A stretch of DNA of 64,000 nt from Purpureocillium takamizusanense. Its lineage: Eukaryota; Ascomycota; Sordariomycetes; Hypocreales; Ophiocordycipitaceae. The position numbers were made by a program, and so were the translations under genes. The notes beneath the pieces were generated by a model. That model did not search any database. It was given only the letters and a program-made list of their open reading frames with translations, and was not told the DNA's origin. Positions 54,301 through 64,000 of the stretch are shown in pieces; position 1 is the stretch's first letter; each line of letters starts with the position of its first letter. The DNA lies in NCBI RefSeq assembly GCF_022605165.1, contig NC_063068.1, positions 62,001 to 126,000 of the forward strand, in the 5' to 3' direction.

Positions 54301-57170
54301 GGTCGTTTTTCTCGAATCCACCGCCATTTGCTTGTTCAGTTTCATCGGCCAGGATCTTCGTGTCGGTAACAAAGCAATTCCATTCGTGTGGGTGCAGCTG
54401 TTTGAGGTACTCTAATAGAGTCACCCGCGAGTACGGTTCATCTTCTCTTATAATCTCTCGGAGAGATAATAGAATCTTCTCGCTATAGTGAGGGATCATG
54501 ACAGTAAAGGTTGGCATATTGTCGACCGGGAGGGGCTCGGGAATCGGAGTTGACAACGAGTGTGCGAAAAACGAGATTCGACGCTCAGCCTCACTGTAAC
54601 TAGGGAAGAACTCAGTCTTGAAAGAGTGGTCTTCCTGAGATACAAAAAAGGTGGGAGCTCGTAGGGTCCGTTTCCCTTCTTCTTCGGACGGGACTTGGTG
54701 ATAAAGAAGCTTCTGAACGTGGTCGATAGAAAGAAGGTGCTCGCGGTACATAGAGATGACAACGGCGTTCCAAATTTGCGAAATCAGAACTTTAGGCTTG
54801 TATTTGATCTCCATGTCCGTCGTTGCGAGAATCTTGGAGTAAATTCTCTTCGGCAGGCGGGAGAAAATGTTCCTCCACGGGGTCAAAATCGATGACCCTA
54901 TATAGAACGACCGCGCAACCGAAAATAGCGTGTTGAAGAGGACGTAAAATAGGTATGTATCCAGAAAGAAGAAGAATAAATCGGTGAGAGCCATGAGAGC
55001 TAGGAGAATGACCGGGTGGTATTCGCAGAGAGATTTGCCAATAATGTTTTCGCCTTGGCATACTGGGTGGAAAATCGAGAGGTAACGGATAACATCTCTG
55101 AAAGAAAGCGTTAGGGACTTATAGGAAACTCCTAGCTTCAAGCCAAAGATTGCGACCCAAAGTCCGAATGACATAGCCATGCCATCGCCCGAAAGCCTCG
55201 GCCAGCTGGCCGTAAACGTCTGGCTTGCAATATAGCGCCTCGACTTTGTCGACAAATAGCTGCCAAAAAGGCCACCGAGAGGCATGACGGCAAAGAAAAG
55301 GAACGTCAAAAGGGCGATGATGAAATGAACAATGCCAACAATGAGGTCGACATCGACACCTCCATCGCTAACAGGAGTGGGTTTCATGAATACTTTGACT
55401 CCGGGTCCAACGTTGAGGATGAATATGACGATTAGAAAAAGCAATCGTTTCGTAAGATGCTGCGCACCAGTCCACCGGCGTGGAACATAAGCCCACTCGG
55501 CGATTGTGGCAAGTATCTGAATGAGAGTTGCCAGGGCTCCTCCGAAGCCAACGACGGCAAATTGTTGAGACCCGCGTGGCTGATTGTCCACTTGTTGCTC
55601 GTATTCTGAACCGAGGAGTAATGTCGGAGCGTTGTGCGCTGTGTAAAACCAGAACATCGTTATGTGAATAATCCAGATACGATTGAAATTGACCAAAAGG
55701 TGAAACCACGATCGCGTTTCCTTATATGTCTTGAAGAAAGACTTCTTCCAATTGATCTGGTTCATTTTGAGGTACCTCTCAGTAGGCGGTACGTCAACCA
55801 GCTTTGTTTTGTCTTCGAGAATAAGTCGATCGATGCCTTCTGCGTACCAGAAAAGCTGGTTGCAATCGTCATAGCCAATAATGTTCTTGTGATCCCGTTC
55901 GCGGCGAACGTAAACACCATTGAGAATTTCATAGCCTTGGTCGCGACAGAATTGGTATAAGGGCGTGATGACATTGTTGAGGTAAGCGAACTCTTCAACG
56001 GGCTCTACCTTGGCTTGACAAGCGGCCGAGTTGAGGTAGTCATCGGCACACTTGAAAATAAAGCAGAGACACTCGGGCATGAAGCGGACTTGATTAGCCT
56101 CGCCCCAGCACAATAAATAGAGAGCAACTTGGCGTGCGCGGTCGTGCTGAGACATTCGGTTCATTCGAGATAGCCATCGTTCCTCGGAGCCCTCGAGGCT
56201 CAAGTCATCTTCAAGTCCCTCGAGAGCCTCTGGTCCGTTGTCATTGTCGCCGCCGCCCTTCTTCTTCTTCTTTTTGCCTTTGTCCTTGCGCCGTAAGCCT
56301 TGATTGTTGACATTCGAGGTACCCGTGGCATCCTCAAGATCCATTTGTGACGCAAAGTACCATTTCCGATAGTTCGCGTTGTCACCGCCGATGTAGTCGG
56401 CGTGAAGGGAGAGCAGGGCTTGGTTTGGAGGCATGCGGGACGCTCGTGAATCAAGAAGTGTCATGAGGTGATCGTACATGTTGCGCATGCTGTCGCGCTG
56501 AAACCCAAATTTTGCAGCCAGGTCCATGAATATGTCTTCAATTTCCTCTTTTGATACTGGAATGTTGGCGTCGGAAGACCAAGCGGGGTAGGGTTCCCGT
56601 GAGCGCTGCTCGATAGGCTGATCATAGCCATAGTTGCTGCCGGCCGAATGGCGTGACGATTGGTTGTCCGTGAAACCACCCCATGCCGACGACGGACGGT
56701 ATTCACGGTCTACCCCTTCATAGTTGCTGTAGTAGTCGTCCGCCGGGTCATGATGAGCCGCTGCGAGATCGATCGGAGTTTCCCCGCGGCTTCCCGCACT
56801 CCGGTCCATGGGATGGGTACCGTATGGCTCATCATGGTACTGATCATACGAATTGTTCCCGTGGAAACCATTGTCGTATTCAGCCTCCCATTGTTCGTTC
56901 GAGTTGTAATACCCGCCGTTGAGATGGTACGGGTTGTTGGGTTCCGCATTGTAGTAACCCCTGCAAGGGCATGTCAGCGATGAACGTGCGAGGCATCGAC
57001 AGAAGGCTAACGTACGATTCATCGTAATAGCCGTCATCTCCATGGTAAGCGCGAGTTTCGTTTTCGTGATCGTAGCTGCGGGCATCGTCGTATTGCAAGT
57101 CAAGATCACCAGGCCCGCGGCTTTGGCCGCTGTGATGGTAGCTGTCCTGGCCACCTGGATATCCCGCCAT
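51301..57170 (-). CDS. FKS1: Beta-1,3-glucan synthase catalytic subunit FKS1
   Basis: The plasma-membrane GT48 enzyme that makes cell-wall beta-1,3-glucan from UDP-glucose; it is Rho1-regulated and is the echinocandin target. Exons are 57016-57170, 51693-56960 and 51301-51634, giving 1,918 residues, the normal full length. The N terminus is Tyr/Gly/Asp-rich and disordered (1-180). The FKS1 domain 1 lies at about 300-420 ([31 protein letters not shown]). Six N-terminal spans follow, then the large cytosolic glucan synthase domain (about 800-1290), which contains the [25 protein letters not shown] segment, then the C-terminal spans. Exon 3 encodes a basic [11 protein letters not shown] segment and a last membrane span. 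The three classical drug hot-spot positions are unusual: Ser667 (usual Phe), Val675 (usual Pro) and Phe723 (usual Trp). Confidence 0.95.
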
Positions 57171-59109
57171 GTTTGCTGGTGATGTCGGTTCTCAACTTGG
57201 CGACAAGACCGTTCAACCTCACCTGGAGTCTGGCGAAGCGAGCGTATGCATAGAGCAGGGGGAAAATTGCAACATGCCTCGATATCGGTCGAAGAGCGTG
57301 CGAACAGAATATTCGCTACATTAGGCTCCGGTCCGCAGCAAAAAGAAGGTTAGGATGGAGGAGCATGAGCGGGAGACCCCCGAGCTGTCAGTGCGTGCTG
57401 AGAAAAATGGGCTAGCATAAAGCACAACATGGAGCCGCCTTGCTCCGGTCCAGTCTTCGGGAGCATCGAAAGGAGACAGCCCCATGCCCTAAAAAAAGCC
57501 CCCAAACAACGGACGAGTAGCATCAGGTGTCCAAGTCTAAACAACCTTGGCAGCCTCGTATTCAGTGTGCTTTGCAAGCAGGGCGAGGATTGGGGGGTGC
57601 GGATTTGAAGGTGAATGGAACAGCCAGTATGGCCGGGACACCTGTTCCTGCATTAGCGGACACAGTCGAAAACCCGGGCATTACCGAAGGGGGAGCGCAC
57701 ATCGCTCGATCTCTTCCAGGCCTGATGAGACAGAGATCAGCCAACAACAGGCTGTCACGCCCGCTTGTTGACATCAAGCAGCTTGTTCACGCTCGCTTCA
57801 TACTCCCTCAACAATGAAGCAAAGTGGCTCCGCTGTTTACGGCAACTTCCAGACAACGCGCCTCTCATTCTCAAGGCGCAAACCGCCCACTGTTCATAGA
57901 CCCAGAAAATTTCCAACTAGCTTACGAGCCCCGAGATACCGCCCCAAGCCGGTAGGAATGTTGCGGCGGGTCTCCCTTCAGTGGCTTGCAATGCTCCGCC
58001 TCCTGCCATGTTCAGATTGATGCGAGCCGCTCCATTTAGTGATGACGCGGCAGACCAGCGCCAATGACCTCACTTGTAAGTTGTGCGCGTCAGAATGTAG
58101 ATTCTTTGCTAAATGGATAAAACTGTAAGCGGTAGACACCGACTAATTAGGTGGCAGTGCAACATGCAAGCGTCAGGGGTAGTCAAAGCGGGGATTTTAG
58201 TCGTCGGTATGTCACCATTTTACCGCACCGAAGCCCGGTCCGAAGACCGGTTAGAAACACAAAAACACCAAAATGGGTGAGGGCAACAGAAGCAGTGCTG
58301 CCAGCTCGATGGCAACACGGCAAGAGCAAACTCTTCCCTCTAATAACGGGAGCACTGCTGGCGCAGCAGGCCCTACGCGTGCATTTGTGTGGCCCAAGCC
58401 GACCGAGATAGGCGGGCGGATCGGCCGGAACTGCTCGCGCCTTCAAACATCCAAGTCCGGTGGGATTCGACATAGCGCATGCACCCGATCACAGCGCCTC
58501 AAAGGCCCCACCCCGCTCACTGGCCTGGAGTGGGAGGCCGTCGCTATATCTGACCTGTCTCGTTCATCGAGCTTGCCTATCACAAAGATTCGGACAAGAT
58601 ATGCGGGTCCGCGCTCTGGACGGACAATATACGAGAAGACACAGCCCAGTCACTGCACTGTGCATCAGTCGGCCTCAAGCTCCGTTTTCATGTCTCGTAT
58701 TCTTGTCACGACGGGATTGTCTGTCTGCGCTGTTTCCCGTACTCAGCATCACAGCCCCGCCCCCGCGATCAGGGGCCGAGGGCGATGAGTCTACATTGTC
58801 TGGTGCCGTGCCGCCATCGGGCTTCTGCGTTCGCGAAACAGTGACCAAATTGGCATGTTTGTATATATACTAGTCATCGTTCACGGGACTGGCTTGATAC
58901 GGTGATACCCTTGACGAAGACTGCGGCGCCATCGCTTCCGTTGCTGGGTTCTGAAGCAGCGGGGCCAATCCTACCCATTGGTGACCTGCATACATCAAGC
59001 ACACACCCACAATGCCCTGTGCTGGGAGTCGCACCATGGATTTGCTCTCACCCAGTGATGTCAGCCTGCCACTGCGGCCTCATAGACGACAATTGCCACC
59101 TTTTTCTGG
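57171..59109. other. FKS1 promoter and OPT 3' flank
   Basis: About 1.9 kb. It should carry the FKS1 promoter and a long 5' UTR. A 171-codon frame at 58273-58788 is Ser/Arg/Thr-rich and has no family resemblance, so it was not called. No RNA gene was recognised. Confidence 0.5.
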
Positions 59110-61895
59110 TCAATACCAAGAATCGGGACCAAAGTACCCTTTATCGGGCAGGACCGGCAGCAGCGCGGTCCGCCCAGCGCCGCCGTCAATGGTGTTTCCA
59201 TTGACATCGTTACCCCACCAGTGGAGTTCCTTGGGGTAATACTGGACTGCAAAGAACATGATAATGGCAGAGAACGCCAGCCCACCCGTCAAGGCTGCGG
59301 ATAAAACATAGGTATACTTCTCCCACCACGCCGTCTTGTTCCTTTTGAGGTAGTACATGAAATAAAATGCTAGGTAGAGGGCACCGGTATAGTAGGCTAG
59401 GTTCAGCGGCGCCCAGATCAGGAAACCAGTGATGACGATTGACGGATGGACGTTCTTGAGCCAAGAGGCCGGTGTGAAGACGGTTGTGTTTAGCAGCAGA
59501 AATACTGGCGCCGGCAGTGTGTCTTTGCACAACTGGCGGAAACGTGGCCCGTAAGCCTTCGCACCCCACCATACAACGGCCAGGAGGAAGCCGAGCAGGA
59601 ATCCGTATTGCATGGCGGGGTAAATCTGCGAGTAGGTCCTCTTTGGCCCGATGGCGCCCTATACTGATGTTAGAATGAGGCAAGGGAGCATTAGCAACAA
59701 CAACGTACCCAAACAATAGATGATGAGAAGTAGACAAGTGATCCACTTGCACACGTGAATTTAGAGGCCTGAGTAGGGCTACAAATGTCCGGAATGGTAT
59801 CCACGAATTGTACGACGCCGTAACAAACGATCGCTGATACGATAGCACTGATCAACTGGCCACGGTAAATGGCACGAGGAGGTATCCTAGCGTAGAGGCC
59901 CATCTTTTGATCTGAAACGTAGTTGTCTGCTTGGGTGCCGATGATGTATCCGAAAGCCTTGACAAACATCAGGGCCTCTGGGTGCCCAGGCAAAGCATAC
60001 CCAACTATAAGCTCACTTGCAACGTTCAGGCCAGTAGGGGTGCCCGAGATAGAGTAAAGATATGCCAACGGAATGAGAAAGACCAGGTTAAGCCCAATGA
60101 CAAAAAAGATGGTCCAAACCGGCGTTTGGAGCTGGGGCCAGTTGCACAAGATGATGATCGCGAACAAAAAGGCGCAAAGGGCGATGGAGAAGAACCACCA
60201 GTCAGGAACCTCTGGATAGTGCCTCATCGTCTCGGTGAAGGGGTCATCGAAACCGTCGTATATGGAGCCCTCTCCGTCGAAACCCTGTCGCAAGCGCCGA
60301 CCAGCCTCTCGAAACTGGCCACTCGAAATTAAAAGGGTCGCGTCCCTAAAACTAACGAGCTGCCGTTTCACAGACGACGTTGTCGAGGTGGCCATTGTCT
60401 TGAATGTCTTCAGAAGAGGCCGCCAAAGGTCAAGCGTGACGAATACTATCGTGAGCGGATAGAAGGCGAAAAAAGCCGTGTATCCAACCAGATTGGCAGC
60501 GGAGTAAAATACCGGAGAGTAGGCTTTGTATTTGTCTTCCACCAAAATGCCGTTCTCAATCACTTTTGAGATATTGTACCTTGCTCCAGTGTTGTCGAAG
60601 ATGGCTGACGAGTTAGGCGGAAGGTAGCCAGTCCAACGAGTATTCGTATAATACACCCCAATGATGATGAAGCCAGCGAGAAGAACGCCTATGAAGAATT
60701 GCAGCGTTGCGAAGAAGGGATATGTCAGAGGCTGACTAGAGGCCGCAATTACGCTCCAGTCGAAAGACGCGAGGGGGTTAAACCCCAAACCAAGCTGTGA
60801 GCCAGTGATGATATTGAGGTGAAAGTTGTTGGGCGCGATCCACGAAATCCAGGAAAAGGTACTGAGTGCGGTGAATAGGTAGCCTGGAATCCAGAAATAC
60901 ACCAACATGGCGGCAAAAACGGCAAAGAAGAATTTATATCGAGATATGCTCCACCCATTAATCGTCACCTGCTTCTCTGGCACTAATAGAGCACGGTTGA
61001 GTGCTACTGTCGGCAGAATGCTTGGCCATAATGCCTCCACAGGGTAGACGACGAATCGACGAAGCATCCCAGCGAAGCCGAGACCCATGAGCTGGGTCGA
61101 GAGCAACAGCAGAATACCGTAAGCAGGGGTGAGCCATTGGTCTTTGTAGTAGACCGTTTGGGTCTGAATGTTGAAGAAGCAGTACGCGGTGGTCAGAGAG
61201 ACGTTGACAATAATAGTCGAGAGCATCTGTTCCTTGTAGGTCCACGGGCCGGGGTTGAGTGAGACGCGTTTGCCACGAACAGTGAGGCCCCAGTCTGGTA
61301 AAATTTTGGCGAGAAACAATCCGCATGGATATAACAGTAGTTGGGTCACAGGAGAAGAGAGAACTATTGAAGGGAAGCGAGAGTTGAACAATGAGTTGGT
61401 GAACTGACCGACGACGGCCCAGGCGAGCCCCAAAAAGTGAGAACGAATAGTTTCGCAGGGCATGTTGACGTCGTCGGTTGGGATAGCAACGGCCCGCACC
61501 TCTGGGTATGGCGAGAAGAACCTATTTACCGCGGTTTCCGTTTTCAGCTGCAGCTCCCAGTCGTCCAAGCTCTGCTTATTGCTAGGCCCTTGAGCCAGAG
61601 TCGCCAGCTTCTCTCGAAGTTGCTCCGAGAAGTTATAGTCGTTGGCGTGATCCTCCAACATTTTTGTATTAATGTTCTGGCACTCTTCCACCGTCAGGAG
61701 TCGAACTCTGTCTGTGACATACTGTATGTCGTCAAGTGGAGGTATCTGGTCGCCTTGGCCGCCCAGTTGCTCCCGAATCTCCTGCGGCGTGGGATCGACG
61801 CCGACCGCACTCGCTGAGGGGCCATGTTTCTCATTTGGCCCTTCCGCGGATACGATATTTGTGACGTCTTGTGCTTTAGGCTCAGAGGATGCCAT
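59110..61895 (-). CDS. Oligopeptide transporter (OPT family)
   Basis: A proton-coupled plasma-membrane transporter for small peptides or glutathione-like compounds. Exons are 59709-61895 and 59110-59658 (50-nt intron, GTACGT donor, TATAG acceptor), 911 residues. The N terminus is cytosolic and hydrophilic (about 1-150), ending in the OPT entry motif SPYPEVRAV, then TDDVNMPCETIRSHFLG. The NPGPW motif follows, then about 14-16 hydrophobic spans. A TLDLWRPLLKTFK cytosolic loop lies mid-protein, and PGHPEALMFVKAFGYI belongs to the C-terminal repeat region. The frame opens upstream at TTG (61985); the first ATG is at 61895 and matches the family N terminus (MASSEPKAQD). It is similar in layout to the yeast Opt2/fission-yeast Isp4 group. 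Confidence 0.93.
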
Positions 61896-63048
61896 TATTG
61901 CCGGTTCGAGCGGAATGAGCTTCCGTCTTGCTCGAACAATGATGACCGGCGGTACGGTGGTCGTCGGCGAAAAAGTTCGACCCAAGCACCTTTAATATCC
62001 CAAGGCGTGACAACATGGAGAGGAACGCAAGGCATATAACACTCATGGACTTTTAACCCCGCACTTTAATCTGGAAGTCAAGCTGCACTGTGGCCTCTGT
62101 TATTTTGCTCGTGTTATACCACATGATGTAGGTTTGAAGTAAAAGGCGGCATTTGTGTGGCCCGTCTCAACCAACACCTGCCCCTATTGGCGTCTGGCTC
62201 TGGAGTCAATGCCCAATGGTTTGCCTGCCCAGGATTCCGGAGCACCTATCAGCTCTTCGGTCACGAGTAGATCGGGATCCGGGGGCGTGGGTGACAAATT
62301 CGATGCTTGATACATGAGAGTGGCCATGCACGAATAGCGCGTGACATGAGCGTAGTGGGTATGTGGAAGTACTTTTACGTATATTCGTCTAACCGGCTTC
62401 CTAGTTCTGCGTCCGCTGTTGGGTCGATACATGCAGATGCGAATTGCAAGAATACAATCACACCGATTAGATAAACGCCCCAGTGCGGTGCATGTGCAGC
62501 GTGACATTCACGGTCCGGGACAGGGTGACTTTGCTCTGGAGCGTGCAATCCACTGAGGATTGACACTCTACCCACTCCCCGCCTCACTTTCTTAAGGAGA
62601 TTGCAAAGAAAGTTTCATGCCAGCTTTGTATAGAGTGTTGCGGCTCAAACATACACGATCCTTAGGGCCCGGGCTCTAGCTTCAGCAGACCTTCCTTGGG
62701 GTTGGCCATGGGCAGCGGCATTCATGGTCGGGTACTAGAAATGGCTGAACTAACGCGAAGAAAATGGTCCTACGCGTAGAATTCACAGTAGAGGCTACTC
62801 ATGTAGCGCACCGTGTCTACGCATGACTTATTATTATGATCGGTGTTGGAGAGCTTCGTAAAGGTCGACATGTTGGCTGGGCCAGCGAATTTGGATGGTC
62901 CAACATGTCGGCTACTTGCGGCGGCAAATCATCCATTCCATCATCACGGCAAAATGTACCTCAATATAGGCAGAACGTGATGTAAAATGTGCTTCTTTGT
63001 TTTCATTTCCTTATGTGCAGGTGCTCTGCGGATGTGTACGTGCGAGGG
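61896..63048. other. OPT promoter and GH5 3' flank
   Basis: About 1.15 kb between two minus-strand genes. An inverted pair (ACATGTTGG near 62869-62877 and CCAACATGT near 62900-62908) could form a short stem. No coding frame was accepted. Confidence 0.5.
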
Positions 63049-64000
63049 TTATTTGCGCGTGATTCTGACCGAGATATCGGTGGCGGTCTTGATGCTGCTT
63101 GATGTAAACAGAGCCAACGTCCGCTTGTCGCGCCGATACGGCACCAAGCTGCCAACGGGCGAGACCTCAATGCTATAGCTGTTGGGAAACTGAGACTCGG
63201 GCAAGATTACTTCCGTCGGTGCCTTATTGCTCGGACCAGACGTGAAGCGCAGCTGGAACGTGCCCGAGCTCTCCGAGAAGGCGAAGCTCTTGACGCTTCC
63301 AGCGACTGCGGCGGGGTACGCACGGCTATAGTGCGTTGCCAGCTCAGGGTAGGGCTGGCCCGATGTGCCGTTGTACAGGTTCTCGTACGCCCAGCCGATC
63401 CACGAGAAGAGCTTCTCATCGGTTGCCGACACGGCATCGGCCAGGCCCCGCATCTGCTTCTCGTCGCCCATCCAGAATGTCAGCTCGGTCAGCACGCCAG
63501 CCGTCTTGAGTCGCTCATTGTCCTTGCGGCGATTGTCGAGCGTGGTGGAGATGGAACCCAACTGCGGCGGGCTGTAGTAGTGGAACGAATGCACCGACTT
63601 GGACCCGTCCGAAAGAGGGACATTGTTGAAGCCCGACAAGATATCCAGCGTAGCGCCCTCAAACCAAATAAGCGTGTCATTATCCACGGTGCGAATCTGG
63701 GTCGCCGCGCGATTCCAGAGCCCCTCCATGGCCTTGTGGTCCGCAACCCCCGGCACAAGCAGCGTCGGATCAGCCCAGGTATCGCCAACCCAGGGCTCAT
63801 TCAGCAGGTTGTATCCGACGACGTTGGTCGTTGTGGCGTACTGTGACGCTAACTTTCTCCAGTATGCTGCGAATGCGTCTCCCAGGCCGTCGTAATTGTT
63901 GTATAGCCTCCCGAATGCGTTGCCGAGCGATACAGACGTGTAGCTCAACGCCCAGTCGACGGTGCTGCAGAGCGACTGGGGCGTGGGGAAGCCATTCGCA
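63049..64000 (-). CDS. GH5 endoglycoceramidase-like glycoside hydrolase (5' partial)
   Basis: The 3' part of a glycoside hydrolase family 5 gene; the frame is open to the right edge, so the N-terminal part lies outside. At least 316 residues are visible. The catalytic acid/base region is YNLLNEPW, where Glu follows Asn as in GH5. SFHYYSPPQ follows, and the probable nucleophile Glu is in GVLTELTFWMGDE. The final about 90 residues form a beta-rich domain (SGTFQLRFTSGPSNKAPTEVILP; YSIEVSPVGSLVPYRRD), the C-terminal domain typical of endoglycoceramidases, which cut glycans from glycosphingolipids; fungal relatives include steryl-beta-glucosidases. The substrate cannot be chosen from this part alone. 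Confidence 0.85.
   Translation of the reverse strand, partial: ANGFPTPQSLCSTVDWALSYTSVSLGNAFGRLYNNYDGLGDAFAAYWRKLASQYATTTNVVGYNLLNEPWVGDTWADPTLLVPGVADHKAMEGLWNRAATQIRTVDNDTLIWFEGATLDILSGFNNVPLSDGSKSVHSFHYYSPPQLGSISTTLDNRRKDNERLKTAGVLTELTFWMGDEKQMRGLADAVSATDEKLFSWIGWAYENLYNGTSGQPYPELATHYSRAYPAAVAGSVKSFAFSESSGTFQLRFTSGPSNKAPTEVILPESQFPNSYSIEVSPVGSLVPYRRDKRTLALFTSSSIKTATDISVRITRK

Noticed and set aside
58273..58788. 171-codon plus-strand frame upstream of FKS1
   Set aside because: Ser/Arg/Thr-biased composition, no domain, overlaps the probable FKS1 promoter and 5' UTR.
59691..61985. OPT start at 61985
   Set aside because: The codon there is TTG; the first ATG, at 61895, matches the family N terminus.

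Overview
The window is nuclear DNA of a filamentous ascomycete, most likely a sordariomycete and probably in the Hypocreales. The basis is short introns (about 47-136 nt, GTRNGT donors, CTNAC-type branch sites, YAG acceptors), genes on both strands without operons, and the gene content: PAT1, RNA polymerase III RPC5, LCP5, TM9SF, MED4, QCR10, ALG10, FKS1 glucan synthase, a fungal OPT transporter and DUF3632. The species cannot be told from the sequence alone.

The left 20 kb is a compact, GC-rich housekeeping block. It runs PAT1 (5' end outside the window), RPC5, LCP5, TM9SF, MED4, QCR10 (six exons), ALG10, an orphan low-complexity protein and a SRPBCC protein. Several pairs share divergent promoters (LCP5/TM9SF, MED4/QCR10) or converge tail to tail.

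From about 20 to 41 kb lies an accessory region that is visibly richer in A+T and poor in genes. Its intact genes mostly encode secreted proteins: a type-2 PHB-depolymerase-like esterase with a CBM1, a 39-residue CPxCP peptide, a 117-residue secreted helical protein, a crystallin-like eight-cysteine protein, a ribosome-inactivating-protein-like rRNA N-glycosylase with a duplicated C-terminal module, a six-cysteine protein with an 11-nt microexon, and a ribotoxin/RNase T1-like ribonuclease. A SAM methyltransferase and an alpha/beta hydrolase also lie here. Two decayed enzyme genes, an M20 amidohydrolase and a cytochrome P450, can still be read on the minus strand. The most striking point is that two unrelated secreted proteins, both of families acting on the sarcin-ricin loop of large rRNA, sit about 8 kb apart on the same strand.

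From about 41 to 50 kb comes DUF3632 and then a run of three glycosyltransferases (GT17, a processive GT2, and GT31 with a PAN-like tail). The GT2 and GT31 genes are divergent from one intergenic region, which suggests a surface-glycan gene group. The right end holds a SIMPL protein, the complete FKS1 beta-1,3-glucan synthase (with unusual residues at the echinocandin hot-spot positions), an OPT transporter and the 3' part of a GH5 endoglycoceramidase-like gene that leaves the window.

All gene models with introns were built by hand from splice consensus, reading frame and family conservation. No transcript data or database search was available. Start codons were checked to be ATG; several long open frames begin at TTG and were trimmed to the first supported ATG.
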